Part shown: positions 15,969-24,201 of the stretch, piece by piece
Layout: every line of letters starts with the position of its first letter
Numbering within the stretch: position 1 is the stretch's first letter
Source: Cupriavidus sp. IDO
Lineage (GTDB): Bacteria > Pseudomonadota > Gammaproteobacteria > Burkholderiales > Burkholderiaceae
Direction of reading: 5' to 3'
NCBI RefSeq assembly: GCF_000812465.1
Contig: NZ_JWMA01000199.1
Coordinates: 1-64,000, forward strand
DNA: 64,000 nt
Translations under genes and position numbers: made by a program
The notes under the pieces: generated by a model
The model's database searches: none
What the model saw: the letters and a program-made list of their open reading frames with translations, nothing else
Told to the model about the DNA's origin: nothing

Positions 15969-17150
15969 CTACGCCCGCGCCTGCAGCGGTTCGAGGATCG
16001 CGCGCGCGATGGTGTTGCGCTGGATCTCGCTGGTGCCGGTGAAGATGCGGAACATGCGCAGCTTGCGGAAGGTCTGCTCGATCGGATGGCCGCGCGTGAC
16101 GCCGACATTGCCATGGATCTGCACGGCCTTGTCGGCCACTTCAAAGCAGCGCTCCGAGACGAACAGCTTGCACGCCGCGGCCTTCATGCGCAGGTCGGCG
16201 CCGCTGTCGGCCAGCGCGGCGGTGTGGGCAATCATGCTTTCGCATGCCCACAGCGCGGCGGCCATGTCGGCGAGCATATGCTGGATCGCCTGGAAGCGTG
16301 CGATCGGTCCGCCGAACTGGCGCCGCTGGCCGGCGTATTCGACCGAAGCTTCGTAGGCCCGTGTCGCCAGCCCGAGCATGGTCGGGCAGTGCAGCAGGCG
16401 ATTGACGTTGATACGCGACATGCCCAGCTTGAAGCCGTTGCCCTCGCCCCCGAAGATATTGGCGCGCGGCACCCGCACGTTTTCGAAGGTGATGTCCGCA
16501 TCGATGTGCTGCCCGGACATTGGCACATACTCGCTGCTCACGGTCACGCCCGGCAGATCCAGGTCTACCAGTACCGCGGTGATGGCGGGCGGCGTGGTGC
16601 CGGCGTCGGTGATGCACATGACGATGGCAAAGTCGGCAAAGGGCGCGCCGCTGATGTAGTGCTTGCAGCCGTTGATGACCAGCGCATCGCCGTCCGCGAC
16701 AGCCGTGGTGGAGATGCTCTGCGCGTCGGAGCCCGAATGCGGCTCCGTCAGCGCGAAGCAGGTCGATTTCTCGCCGCGGATCACCGGTTCGAAGTATTGC
16801 TTCAGCTGTGCGGGCGTGGCGTACTTGAGCATGTTGCCCACGCGCGGCGGACCGCCCAGGTCGCCCAGCACATGCGGCGCAAGCACGGATCCGCTGGCGG
16901 CAAGGTCGGCCTTGAGCGCGCATTGCTCCTGGATGTTCAGGCCCTTGCCGCCCAGCGCCTGCGGCAGGCAGGCGGCGTAGTAGCCAAGCTCGCTGGATCG
17001 GCGCCAGATGCCGCGCAGCGTTTCGCGTGGCCACTGGTCCTCGGAGCCCAGCCCCAGCTCGCGCTCGAGCGGCAGCAGTTCTTCGTCGATAAAGCGGCGG
17101 ATGCCCGCGCGCGTCTCGGCCAGCACCGGATTGGTCAGGTGGTCGAACAT
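15969..17150 (-). CDS. Acyl-CoA dehydrogenase-family flavoprotein without the usual catalytic glutamate
   Basis: 393 residues from ATG 17150, preceded by GAGGA. The fold is clear: CFALTEPHSGSDAQS for FAD binding, RRQFGGPIARFQAIQHML, and AVQIHGNVGVTRGHPIEQ. The C-terminal motif that normally reads Y-E-G-T with the catalytic Glu is IFTGTSEIQR here, so Glu is Thr. The alternative base position used by isovaleryl- and long-chain enzymes (D-L-E-R-L) reads INVNRL here, so Glu is Asn. Either another residue serves as the base, or the protein performs a different flavin reaction on a CoA ester. It lies 11 bases after the acyl-CoA ligase gene. Confidence 0.85.
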   Translation of the reverse strand: MFDHLTNPVLAETRAGIRRFIDEELLPLERELGLGSEDQWPRETLRGIWRRSSELGYYAACLPQALGGKGLNIQEQCALKADLAASGSVLAPHVLGDLGGPPRVGNMLKYATPAQLKQYFEPVIRGEKSTCFALTEPHSGSDAQSISTTAVADGDALVINGCKHYISGAPFADFAIVMCITDAGTTPPAITAVLVDLDLPGVTVSSEYVPMSGQHIDADITFENVRVPRANIFGGEGNGFKLGMSRINVNRLLHCPTMLGLATRAYEASVEYAGQRRQFGGPIARFQAIQHMLADMAAALWACESMIAHTAALADSGADLRMKAAACKLFVSERCFEVADKAVQIHGNVGVTRGHPIEQTFRKLRMFRIFTGTSEIQRNTIARAILEPLQARA

Positions 17151-17161
17151 GGCGATCCTCC

Positions 17162-18727
17162 TCAGTTGACGCGGCGCGACGCGCCTTGCCAGTAGCGTTC
17201 CCGCACCAGCTTGCGGGCAAGCTTGCCGCTGGCGTTCTTGGGCAGCTCGGCAACGAAATCGACCGAACGCGGCGACTTGTAGTCGGCGATGCGGGCCCGG
17301 CAATGCGCGATGAGTTCCTGCGCGCTGGCCTGGCGGCCGGGCCTTAGCGTCACCACGGCCTTGACGCTTTCGCCCCAGGTATCGTCGGGCACGCTGATCA
17401 CGCAAGCCTCCATCACGTCGGGATGCTGGTACAGGGTGGCCTCGACTTCGGTCGGATACACGTTGAAGCCGCCGGAGATGATCATGTCCTTCTTGCGGTC
17501 GACCAGGTAGATGTAGCCATCCTCATCCACGCGGGCCATGTCGCCGGTGCGCAGCCAGCCGTCGACAATGGCTTCCTGCGTCAGCACCGGCTCGCCCCAG
17601 TAACCCTGGAACACGTCTTCGCCGCGAATCACCAGCTCGCCGATGGCATCGCCCGAAACCTCGCGCCCGTGCTCGTCGACCACGCGCACCTCGGTCTCGC
17701 CAAGCGCCCGCCCGCACGACGCGAGCCGTTCCGGCTTGTGGGTGATCGCCAGGGCATGGTCCGCGGTCGACAGGCGCGTGACGCCGGACGTGGATTCGCT
17801 GGCGCCATAGCCCTGCGACAGGATCGGGCCGATGCGCTCCCATGCCTCGCGGATGCGAGCCGGGGCCATCGGCGCCGCGCCGTAGGCCAGCGTCCTGAGG
17901 CTGCTCAGGTTAGCGCTGGCCAGCGCCGGCTCGGCCAGCAGCATGTTGATCATGGCCGGCACCATGAAGACGTGGGTGATGCGCAGCCTGGCCACCTCCG
18001 CCAGGAAGTGCGCCGGCTCGAACTTGTCGAACAGCGCCAGCGTCGCGCCAGAATAGAGGTAGGGCTGCATCAGCATGCCGGAGGCATGGGTGACGGGGCC
18101 GATCAACGCCAGCCGGTCGCCCGGCCGTGCAGGGCGATCCATGCCCTGCAGCATTTTGCGCAGCGCCGCCATGCGGTTGCCGTAGCTCTGCATGGCCGCC
18201 TTGATCTTGCCGGTGGAACCGGACGAGAAATGCAACACGGCAAGGTCGTCCGCCTCCGGCGTGATATCCGGTGCGGTGGTGCCGGCTTCGGCCAGCAATG
18301 CCTCATAGCTGAGATAGCCCGGCGCTGATTCGCCAATGGCCACGAAGGTCTCGACCGAGCCAAAACCGGCCGTTGCGGACGAATAGCCGGTGTAGCCCGG
18401 CCCGGCAATCAGCACGCGCGGGGTGCAGTTCTCGACCACATCCGTCGCCTCAGCCGCCGTAAACCGTGGGTTGAGCGCCGCCTTCACGAGCCCGGCCTTG
18501 TACAGCGCGCACTCGAGCTCGACCAGTTCCGGACGATTGCGGGACTGGACCGCCACGCGGTCGCCCCTGGCCAGGCCGAGGCCGAGCAGGGCATTGGCCA
18601 GCCGCGTCGAACGCTCATCCAGTTGCCGGTAGGTGAGCACCTTGTCCTGGTACAGGACGGCGGGCTGATCGCCCCAGTAGCGCGCCGCGCGGCGCAGGAA
18701 ATATGCAAAGCCCACTGGTGTCTCCAT
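17162..18727 (-). CDS. Acyl-CoA synthetase (AMP-forming)
   Basis: 521 residues, the ANL superfamily length. P-loop-like motif LHFSSGSTGKIK, adenine motif YGASESTSGV, hinge region KKDMIISGGFNVYPTEVE and C-terminal lysine context LPKNASGKLARK are all present. It activates a carboxylic acid to its CoA thioester through an acyl-adenylate. First gene of the cluster with the dehydrogenase, Bug protein and CoA-transferase, and divergent from a LysR regulator. The substrate acid is unknown. Only a weak ribosome-binding site precedes ATG 18727. Confidence 0.9.
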   Translation of the reverse strand: METPVGFAYFLRRAARYWGDQPAVLYQDKVLTYRQLDERSTRLANALLGLGLARGDRVAVQSRNRPELVELECALYKAGLVKAALNPRFTAAEATDVVENCTPRVLIAGPGYTGYSSATAGFGSVETFVAIGESAPGYLSYEALLAEAGTTAPDITPEADDLAVLHFSSGSTGKIKAAMQSYGNRMAALRKMLQGMDRPARPGDRLALIGPVTHASGMLMQPYLYSGATLALFDKFEPAHFLAEVARLRITHVFMVPAMINMLLAEPALASANLSSLRTLAYGAAPMAPARIREAWERIGPILSQGYGASESTSGVTRLSTADHALAITHKPERLASCGRALGETEVRVVDEHGREVSGDAIGELVIRGEDVFQGYWGEPVLTQEAIVDGWLRTGDMARVDEDGYIYLVDRKKDMIISGGFNVYPTEVEATLYQHPDVMEACVISVPDDTWGESVKAVVTLRPGRQASAQELIAHCRARIADYKSPRSVDFVAELPKNASGKLARKLVRERYWQGASRRVN

Positions 18728-18779
18728 GGTGATGATTGGCCGTAGTCTGTAAGATGCCAGGCATCACTACAATGTGGTG

Positions 18780-18801
18780 TTGGCTATAAAGACATAACCA
18801 A
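18780..18801. promoter_or_regulatory. Candidate LysR-type binding site
   Basis: Imperfect palindrome TTGGCTAT-N6-ATAACCAA in the 87-base divergent spacer, 13 bases before the LysR start. Size and position fit a LysR recognition site controlling both the regulator and the acyl-CoA ligase operon. Confidence 0.55.
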
Positions 18802-18814
18802 TGGGAATGTGACG

Positions 18815-19705
18815 ATGGAGACAAGGGATATCGAGTACATCCTCGCGGTTGCCGCCCAGGGCGGAATCGGCAGGGCCGCGGACGCAATCGGGATCAGCCA
18901 GCCGGCACTGACCAAGGCCGTGCAGCGGGTGGAGGCGCAGATCGGCCTGCCGCTGTTCGAGCGCACCGCCAACGGCATGACCCCGACTCACGCCGGGGCG
19001 GTCTTCCTCGAGCGCGCGCGGCGTATCCGCCTGGAATATGAAGATGGCCTGAAGGAAATGCAGGGCATCCGCACCGGCGAGCTGGGTGTGCTGCGCATGG
19101 GCTATTCGCCGTCCATCCCCAGCACGCTCGTGCTGGGCGCATGCCGCCAGCTGCTCCGCGAGCGGCCGGTCGCAAGGCTACGCCTGCGCAGGCGCCTGGC
19201 GCGCGACCTGATGGACTTGCTGCTGGCGGGAGAACTCGATATCGCGGTGGCTCCGGTGCCAGCGCGGGCGGCGGGCGAGTTCGCCGTACAGGAATTGTTC
19301 GATGACCGCCTGGTCGTGGTGGCCGATGAAAACCACCCGCTGCAACGCCGCCGCAAGCTGCGGCTGGCCGACCTCGCCACGCAGGAATGGCTGCTGCCGG
19401 AGTCTCATATCACCTTGCGCCAGCAGCTTGACGCCGCCTTTCGCCAGCAGGGCCTGCCCGGCCCGAACCTGCGCATCGAGATCGATTTCGGCAGCGCCTC
19501 GCTGTATCACCTGATGCAGGGCTCGCAGATGCTGAGCATCTCGAGCGAGAGTGGCGATGCCATGCAATACGGGCTGCGGCCCCTCAATCTCGGCGTCGAG
19601 GAGCTGGACTTCCGGCGGCGCATCGGCGTGATTTCACGCGCGGGCGCCTATCTTTCGCCGCTCGCGCAGCGCATGACTGTGCTGCTGACGGAGCAGAAGC
19701 GCTGA
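18815..19705 (+). CDS. LysR-family transcriptional regulator
   Basis: 296 residues. The helix-turn-helix (about residues 2-60) shows IEYILAVAAQGGIGRAADAI and ISQPALTKAVQRVEAQIG. The periplasmic-binding-like effector domain follows (about 88-290). ATG 18815 is preferred; a GTG two codons earlier at 18809 is also possible. It diverges from the acyl-CoA ligase cluster and is its likely activator, with the ring of genes suggesting an organic acid or its CoA ester as ligand. Confidence 0.9.
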   Translation: METRDIEYILAVAAQGGIGRAADAIGISQPALTKAVQRVEAQIGLPLFERTANGMTPTHAGAVFLERARRIRLEYEDGLKEMQGIRTGELGVLRMGYSPSIPSTLVLGACRQLLRERPVARLRLRRRLARDLMDLLLAGELDIAVAPVPARAAGEFAVQELFDDRLVVVADENHPLQRRRKLRLADLATQEWLLPESHITLRQQLDAAFRQQGLPGPNLRIEIDFGSASLYHLMQGSQMLSISSESGDAMQYGLRPLNLGVEELDFRRRIGVISRAGAYLSPLAQRMTVLLTEQKR

Positions 19706-19886
19706 GCGTTCGTCGGGCACCTCAGAGCTCCAGCACCAGCCTTCTTCACCCGAAAGGGGCAGGTCTGGTCCTGCAGGCGCAATCTGCCGGTGTTCGCGCC
19801 GCGCTCGGGCTTTGCCCGTCAGGTACGAAAATCGTCACCACGACACGGTAGACTTCGCGGCATCCTGTCCTTCCCACGGAGTCACC

Positions 19887-20330
19887 ATGTCATCGCTCGC
19901 AACCCTGCCCGTATGGTTCGTCTGGGCTCTCATGTCAGCCATCTTTGCCGCGCTCACCGCGATCTTCGCGAAGATCGGCCTGGTCGGCATCGATTCCGAC
20001 ATGGCGACGCTGGTGCGCGTCGTGATCATCGTGGGCGTGCTTGCGCTGTTCGTGGCCGGCACCGGGAAGTGGACCGATCCGCGTGCGTTCTCCGGCAAGA
20101 ACTGGACCTTCCTGAGCTTGTCCGCGCTGGCGACCGGCGCCTCCTGGGTCTGCTATTTCCGGGCGCTGCAGATCGGTGAGGCCTCGAAGGTGGCGCCAGT
20201 CGACAAGTTCAGCCTGGTGCTGGTTGCCGTCTTCGCTGTGCTGTTCCTGGGCGAACGCCCCGCGCCAAGAGAGTGGCTTGGCATTGGCCTGGTGGCGACG
20301 GGCGTCCTGGTGCTGAGCCTGCGCCGTTGA
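19887..20330 (+). CDS. EamA/DMT-family small permease
   Basis: 147 residues with a single EamA domain of about five membrane helices: VWFVWALMSAIFAALTAIFA, VRVVIIVGVLALFVAG, then GASWVCYFRALQIGEASKVAP and VLVAVFAVLFLGE. The last two segments are hallmark EamA motifs. One-domain members must dimerise to make a ten-helix carrier. Start ATG 19887 follows ACGGAG; the open frame back to 19812 is rejected. Cargo unknown. Confidence 0.8.
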   Translation: MSSLATLPVWFVWALMSAIFAALTAIFAKIGLVGIDSDMATLVRVVIIVGVLALFVAGTGKWTDPRAFSGKNWTFLSLSALATGASWVCYFRALQIGEASKVAPVDKFSLVLVAVFAVLFLGERPAPREWLGIGLVATGVLVLSLRR

Positions 20331-20426
20331 CCTTCGTCAGTCGGATGGGCTGGCCTCAGGGCCGCATCATGGTGGCGCCGGTCATTTCCGGTGGCGGCCG
20401 GTGGCTCGCCAGGGGCGCGTTCCTTG

Positions 20427-21392
20427 CTACGCCACGGCCTGCGCGCGCCACGCCGATGGCGCGACGGCTTCTTCCTGCCGCCAGGCCGCACGGAACGCCT
20501 GCGGGCTGGCGAACCCGCAGCGCTCGGCCACGATCTCGACGGCCCAGTCGCTGTCCCGCAGCAGCCTGCGCGCCAGCGCGATCCGCAACTGCTGGTGATA
20601 CTGCTTGAGCGTGATGCCGCATGCCTGGCGGAACAGGCGCGCCAGGTGCCGGTAGCTGAGCGCAAAGCGGCCGGCCAGCGCCTCGTAGGGCAGCGCGCAT
20701 GCGGGCTGGTCGGTCAGGAAGTCCTGCACGGCATGGATGACCGCATGGTCGTGGCTGCGGTAGCGCAGTTGCGCATCCAGCGCCGGGTCCTGGCTCAGCC
20801 TGCGGAACGGGAATACGTTGTCGCGCGCGACGCGGATGGCCGTTGCGGCGCCGAAGTCCCGGGCGATCAGGTGCAGCGACAGGTCGATGCCAGCCGAGAC
20901 GCCCGCCGAAGTCAGTACCGCGCCGTCATCCACCAGCATCCGGTTGGCCAGCACGCGCGCCCGCGGGTGGCGTTGCTGCAGGCGCGCAAGGTGTGCGTGG
21001 TGGGTGGTGCAATGGCGCCCGTCGAGCAGCCCCGCGGCGCCGAGCAGATAGGCCCCGGTGCAGACGCTGGCCAGCGTGATCTCGCCCAGCCGGGGGCGAG
21101 CCACGGTCTGCAGCCATTCGGCCAGTTCGCGCAGCCAGGGCGGGGGTGTGGCGCTGAAGTCGAGCTTGCAGCCGATCACCATGACCAGGTCGCCGCGTGC
21201 CAGCACGGCCGGCAAGGGCTCGATCGCAGTCAGCGCCAGGCCCTGAAAGCTGGTCACCTCCCGTTGCGGCCCTGTGCAGTGCAGCACCACCGGCGCGATC
21301 CCCAGTTCGGCGAGCGACCCGAACACCTGGAGCGGGCCGCCGAGGTCCAGCATGTGCACCTTCGGTGGCAGCACAAAGAAAACGCGTTGCAT
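20427..21392 (-). CDS. GlxA-type AraC-family transcriptional regulator
   Basis: 321 residues. The N-terminal DJ-1/PfpI-like domain (about 1-185) contains VMVIGCK, and LASVCTGAYLLGAAGLLDG around the nucleophile-elbow cysteine. The C-terminal AraC domain (about 215-310) carries two helix-turn-helices, with LSYRHLARLFRQACGITLKQ and VAERCGFASPQAFRAAWR. This architecture is that of GlxA/ArgR/CdhR-like activators of amino acid or quaternary amine catabolism. No evident target lies next to it. The ligand is unknown. Confidence 0.9.
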   Translation of the reverse strand: MQRVFFVLPPKVHMLDLGGPLQVFGSLAELGIAPVVLHCTGPQREVTSFQGLALTAIEPLPAVLARGDLVMVIGCKLDFSATPPPWLRELAEWLQTVARPRLGEITLASVCTGAYLLGAAGLLDGRHCTTHHAHLARLQQRHPRARVLANRMLVDDGAVLTSAGVSAGIDLSLHLIARDFGAATAIRVARDNVFPFRRLSQDPALDAQLRYRSHDHAVIHAVQDFLTDQPACALPYEALAGRFALSYRHLARLFRQACGITLKQYHQQLRIALARRLLRDSDWAVEIVAERCGFASPQAFRAAWRQEEAVAPSAWRAQAVA

Positions 21393-21538
21393 CGCCGTCC
21401 GCCCTTTTGGTTCCGATTGTCACCGGAATGATGGCAGATTTTTTTCCTATCCAGGCATATTTTCCGATTTTCGCGGTAGACAGGAAAACCTATCATGGCA
21501 GGAAATTAACCCAACGCCTGTTTCGCGAGGTGGAAAGC

Positions 21539-21847
21539 ATGCTGGAACTCAGACCGACCTGTGAGCACTGCAACAAGGCGCTTCCGCCGGCGTCGACGGA
21601 AGCGCGCATCTGTTCCTATGAGTGCACTTTCTGTGCCGCGTGCGTCGACGAAGTGCTGGGGAATGTCTGCCCCAACTGCGGGGGCGGGTTCGTGCCCAGG
21701 CCGGTGCGGCCATCGAGGAACTGGAAGGGCGACAATTATCTCGGCCACGACCCGGCGAGCACCAGGGTCCGGCACAAGCCAGTCGATCCCGATGCGCACG
21801 CGCGGTTCGCCGCAGGAATCCGGGCGATCCCGCCGGAGCAGCGCTGA
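21539..21847 (+). CDS. DUF1272 zinc-finger-like protein
   Basis: 102 residues beginning MLELRPTCEHCNKALPP, the DUF1272 signature, with cysteines in CEHC, CSYECTFCAAC and CPNC able to bind two zinc ions. The C-terminal 45 residues are polar. GAGGTGG lies upstream of ATG 21539. The function of the family is not known; it is a common single-copy small protein in proteobacteria. The 146-base divergent spacer upstream is AT-rich for this genome and may hold promoters for both this gene and the GlxA-type gene. Confidence 0.8.
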   Translation: MLELRPTCEHCNKALPPASTEARICSYECTFCAACVDEVLGNVCPNCGGGFVPRPVRPSRNWKGDNYLGHDPASTRVRHKPVDPDAHARFAAGIRAIPPEQR

Positions 21848-21863
21848 TCCGTCCGCCCGGCAG

Positions 21864-21891
21864 GGGGCGGGCATGCTGCCACGCCCGCCCC
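21864..21891. terminator. Bidirectional hairpin between DUF1272 and phasin genes
   Basis: GGGGCGGGC and GCCCGCCCC are perfect nine-base arms around a ten-base loop, between the convergent stop codons at 21847 and 21901. No T run follows, so it is a terminator-like stem rather than a classic intrinsic terminator. Confidence 0.5.
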
Positions 21892-21900
21892 GCGGGTGGC

Positions 21901-22326
21901 TTACTTTGACTTGGGCTTGAGCATCTCGCCCGCTTCCTTCACGTTCTGCTCGGCGCGCTTGCTGATCACGGCCAGGGCTTCGGCCTGCGATTTCTGCGCC
22001 ATTTCAGCCAGCGCACGCATATTTTCCAGGGCCTGGTGCAGGCTCTGCTGGACGAATTCGCCCTGCTTGGTCATGGCTTCCGCGGGCGTGGTGCCCGGCT
22101 TGAATTGCTGCGCCGCGGCCTGGAGCTCCTGCATGGTCTTGTTGAAGATCTCCGTCTGCTTCTGCACCAGCGCCTGGAGCCCTTCATAGGCGAGCTTGTT
22201 TGCCTCGGTCAGCGCTTCGATGTCCTTGCGCCGCGCTTCGATTACCGTCGTCATGTCGACGCCGGGCAGCTTGAACTGCTCGAGCATCTTGCTGAAGTCC
22301 GCGAACGGGTTGGGTGGCGTTGTCAT
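21901..22326 (-). CDS. Phasin-family protein
   Basis: 141 residues, almost entirely helical and amphipathic, with the phasin_2 pattern: NPFADFSKMLEQFKLPGVDM, then IEARRKDIEALTEANKLAYEG and a C-terminal MAQKSQAEALAVISKRA. Phasins coat polyhydroxyalkanoate granules. The protein is smaller than the main PhaP1 of Cupriavidus, so it is probably an accessory phasin or related granule protein. GAGGAGA precedes ATG 22326. Confidence 0.85.
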   Translation of the reverse strand: MTTPPNPFADFSKMLEQFKLPGVDMTTVIEARRKDIEALTEANKLAYEGLQALVQKQTEIFNKTMQELQAAAQQFKPGTTPAEAMTKQGEFVQQSLHQALENMRALAEMAQKSQAEALAVISKRAEQNVKEAGEMLKPKSK

Positions 22327-22439
22327 GGTGCGTCTCCTCGGGGGGCTGCTAAGAATGCGATCGCTTGGGGGCACCTGAAAACTCTAGACGCTCCAAGGCC
22401 AGTCCCGCAAGGCCCGGATCCGCGATGGCAGCAGATTGC

Positions 22440-22466
22440 TAAAGTTTTCCGCCTGGCTGCCGTTGG
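22440..22466 (+). promoter_or_regulatory. Candidate sigma-28 (FliA) promoter
   Basis: TAAAGTTT at 22440-22447, 11 bases, then GCCGTTGG at 22459-22466. The enterobacterial FliA consensus is TAAAGTTT-N11-GCCGATAA: the -35 half and spacing match exactly and the -10 half matches in GCCG. The next gene is a chemoreceptor, the expected type of FliA target, with a leader of about 115 bases. Confidence 0.6.
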
Positions 22467-22589
22467 CTTCCATAGCCCGCACGTGCGCCCCGGGCATCCA
22501 AGGCGGGGCGCTGATGCGGACGACGAGAGCGAATGGCTGCCTTGCGTGTCAGCACTTCGCCGTAACCAGGTCCTAATCAGGTAGAAGAA

Positions 22590-24131
22590 ATGAAGAATCT
22601 CGGAATAGGGGTGCGCCTAGGCATCGGCTTTGGCGTGGTGTTGCTGCTTTCTGCGCTCATGACCGGCTTTGGCATCCTGCGCCTGCAGCAGGTTGCCGAA
22701 CGTACCCACGCGATGATGCAGCAGCCGTTGGCCAAGGAGCGGCTGGTCAGCGACTGGTACCGGCTTATGCATACCAGCGTGCGCCGCACGACGGCCGTGG
22801 CGCGCAGCGCCGATCCGTCGCTGGGGACATTCTTCGCCCCCGAGACCAAGGCTTCGCTCGAAGGCATCGCCGCGCTGCGCGACAAGCTCCAGCCGATGCT
22901 GACCTCGGAGGCGGAGAAGGCCGCCTTCGCCAAGATCCTGAGCGTGCGCGAGCCCTACAACAACAGCCGCGACAAGATCACCAAACTCAAGCAGGAAGGC
23001 CAGACGGAAGAAGCCAACCAGGTGCTGGAAAAAGAGTTCGTGCCGGCAGGCGACGCCTATCTGGCCGAGATCCAGAAACTGCTGGACATCCAGCGCAGCA
23101 GCATCGACGCCACGGCGGCCGAGATCAACAGCATCTACGAACGTGCCCGCATCAGCCTGATCGTGCTGGGCGTGTTCGTGCTGGCGATCGGCGTTGCGTT
23201 TTCGATGTGGCTGACGGTGGGCATCACGCGCCCGCTCAGCCGTGCCGTCGGCATTGCGCGCACCGTGGCGTCAGGCGACCTGACCAGCCGCATCGAGGTG
23301 GACAGCCGCGACGAGACCGGCCAGCTGCTGGAGGCGCTGCGCGACATGAACGCCAACATTCTGCGCATCGTGCGCGAAGTGCGAACCGGTACCGAGTCGA
23401 TCGCGTCCGGCACCAGCCAGATCGCCGCCGGCAACACCGACCTGTCGCAACGCACCGAAGAGCAGGCATCTTCGCTGCAGGAAACCGCGGCCAGCATGGA
23501 GGAGCTGACCAGCATCGTCCGCCAGAATGCCGATAACGCCCGCCAGGCCAGCTCGCTCGCCGTCAATGCTTCCGAAATCGCGGCCAAGGGCGGCACCGTG
23601 GCCGACCAGGTGGCTGACACCATGGAAGAGATCAATGGCGCGTCGAAGAAGGTGGTCGACATCATCGCCGTGATCGAAGGCATCGCGTTCCAGACCAACA
23701 TCCTTGCGCTGAACGCGGCAGTGGAAGCGGCCCGTGCGGGTGAACAGGGCCGCGGCTTTGCCGTGGTTGCGGGAGAGGTCCGCAGCCTTGCCCAGCGCAG
23801 TGCAACGGCCGCCAAGGAGATCAAGGCACTGATCGGCGATTCCGTGGATCGCGTGGAGAAGGGCTCGATGCTCGTGATGCAGTCCGGCCAGACCATGGAA
23901 GAGATCGTTGCCGCGGTCAAGCGCGTGACTGACATCATGGGCGAGATCAGCGCGGCGTCGTCGGAACAGAGTGCCGGTATCGAACAGGTCAACCAGGCTG
24001 TCACGCAGATGGACAGCGTGACGCAGCAGAACGCGGCGCTGGTGGAGCAGGCTGCTGCAGCGGCGGGTTCGCTGGAGGAGCAGGCGCAGCGATTGAAGGA
24101 GGCGGTGTCTTCGTTCAGGTTGGCGGCGTAA
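22590..24131 (+). CDS. Methyl-accepting chemotaxis protein
   Basis: 513 residues. Membrane helix 1 at about 7-28, a periplasmic four-helix-bundle sensor to about 187, membrane helix 2 at about 188-212, HAMP domain to about 265, and the cytoplasmic signalling domain ending near 505. The hairpin tip is unmistakable: NILALNAAVEAARAGEQGRG then FAVVAGEVRSLAQRS. No C-terminal CheR-tethering pentapeptide is present; the chain ends VSSFRLAA. The sensor type commonly binds small amino or organic acids. An apparent sigma-28 promoter precedes the gene. Confidence 0.95.
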   Translation: MKNLGIGVRLGIGFGVVLLLSALMTGFGILRLQQVAERTHAMMQQPLAKERLVSDWYRLMHTSVRRTTAVARSADPSLGTFFAPETKASLEGIAALRDKLQPMLTSEAEKAAFAKILSVREPYNNSRDKITKLKQEGQTEEANQVLEKEFVPAGDAYLAEIQKLLDIQRSSIDATAAEINSIYERARISLIVLGVFVLAIGVAFSMWLTVGITRPLSRAVGIARTVASGDLTSRIEVDSRDETGQLLEALRDMNANILRIVREVRTGTESIASGTSQIAAGNTDLSQRTEEQASSLQETAASMEELTSIVRQNADNARQASSLAVNASEIAAKGGTVADQVADTMEEINGASKKVVDIIAVIEGIAFQTNILALNAAVEAARAGEQGRGFAVVAGEVRSLAQRSATAAKEIKALIGDSVDRVEKGSMLVMQSGQTMEEIVAAVKRVTDIMGEISAASSEQSAGIEQVNQAVTQMDSVTQQNAALVEQAAAAAGSLEEQAQRLKEAVSSFRLAA

Positions 24132-24150
24132 CGGCGCGTTGCTGGCTTTC

Positions 24151-24178
24151 GCCGCTCTCCCGCACGCGGGAGAGCGGC
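24151..24178. repeat. REP-like palindrome, copy 3
   Basis: Variant copy with arms GCCGCTCTCCCGC and GCGGGAGAGCGGC and an AC loop, between the convergent ends of the chemoreceptor gene and the phytase-family gene. Confidence 0.75.
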
Positions 24179-24201
24179 GCACACTCATCTCGGCGGGACG
24201 C

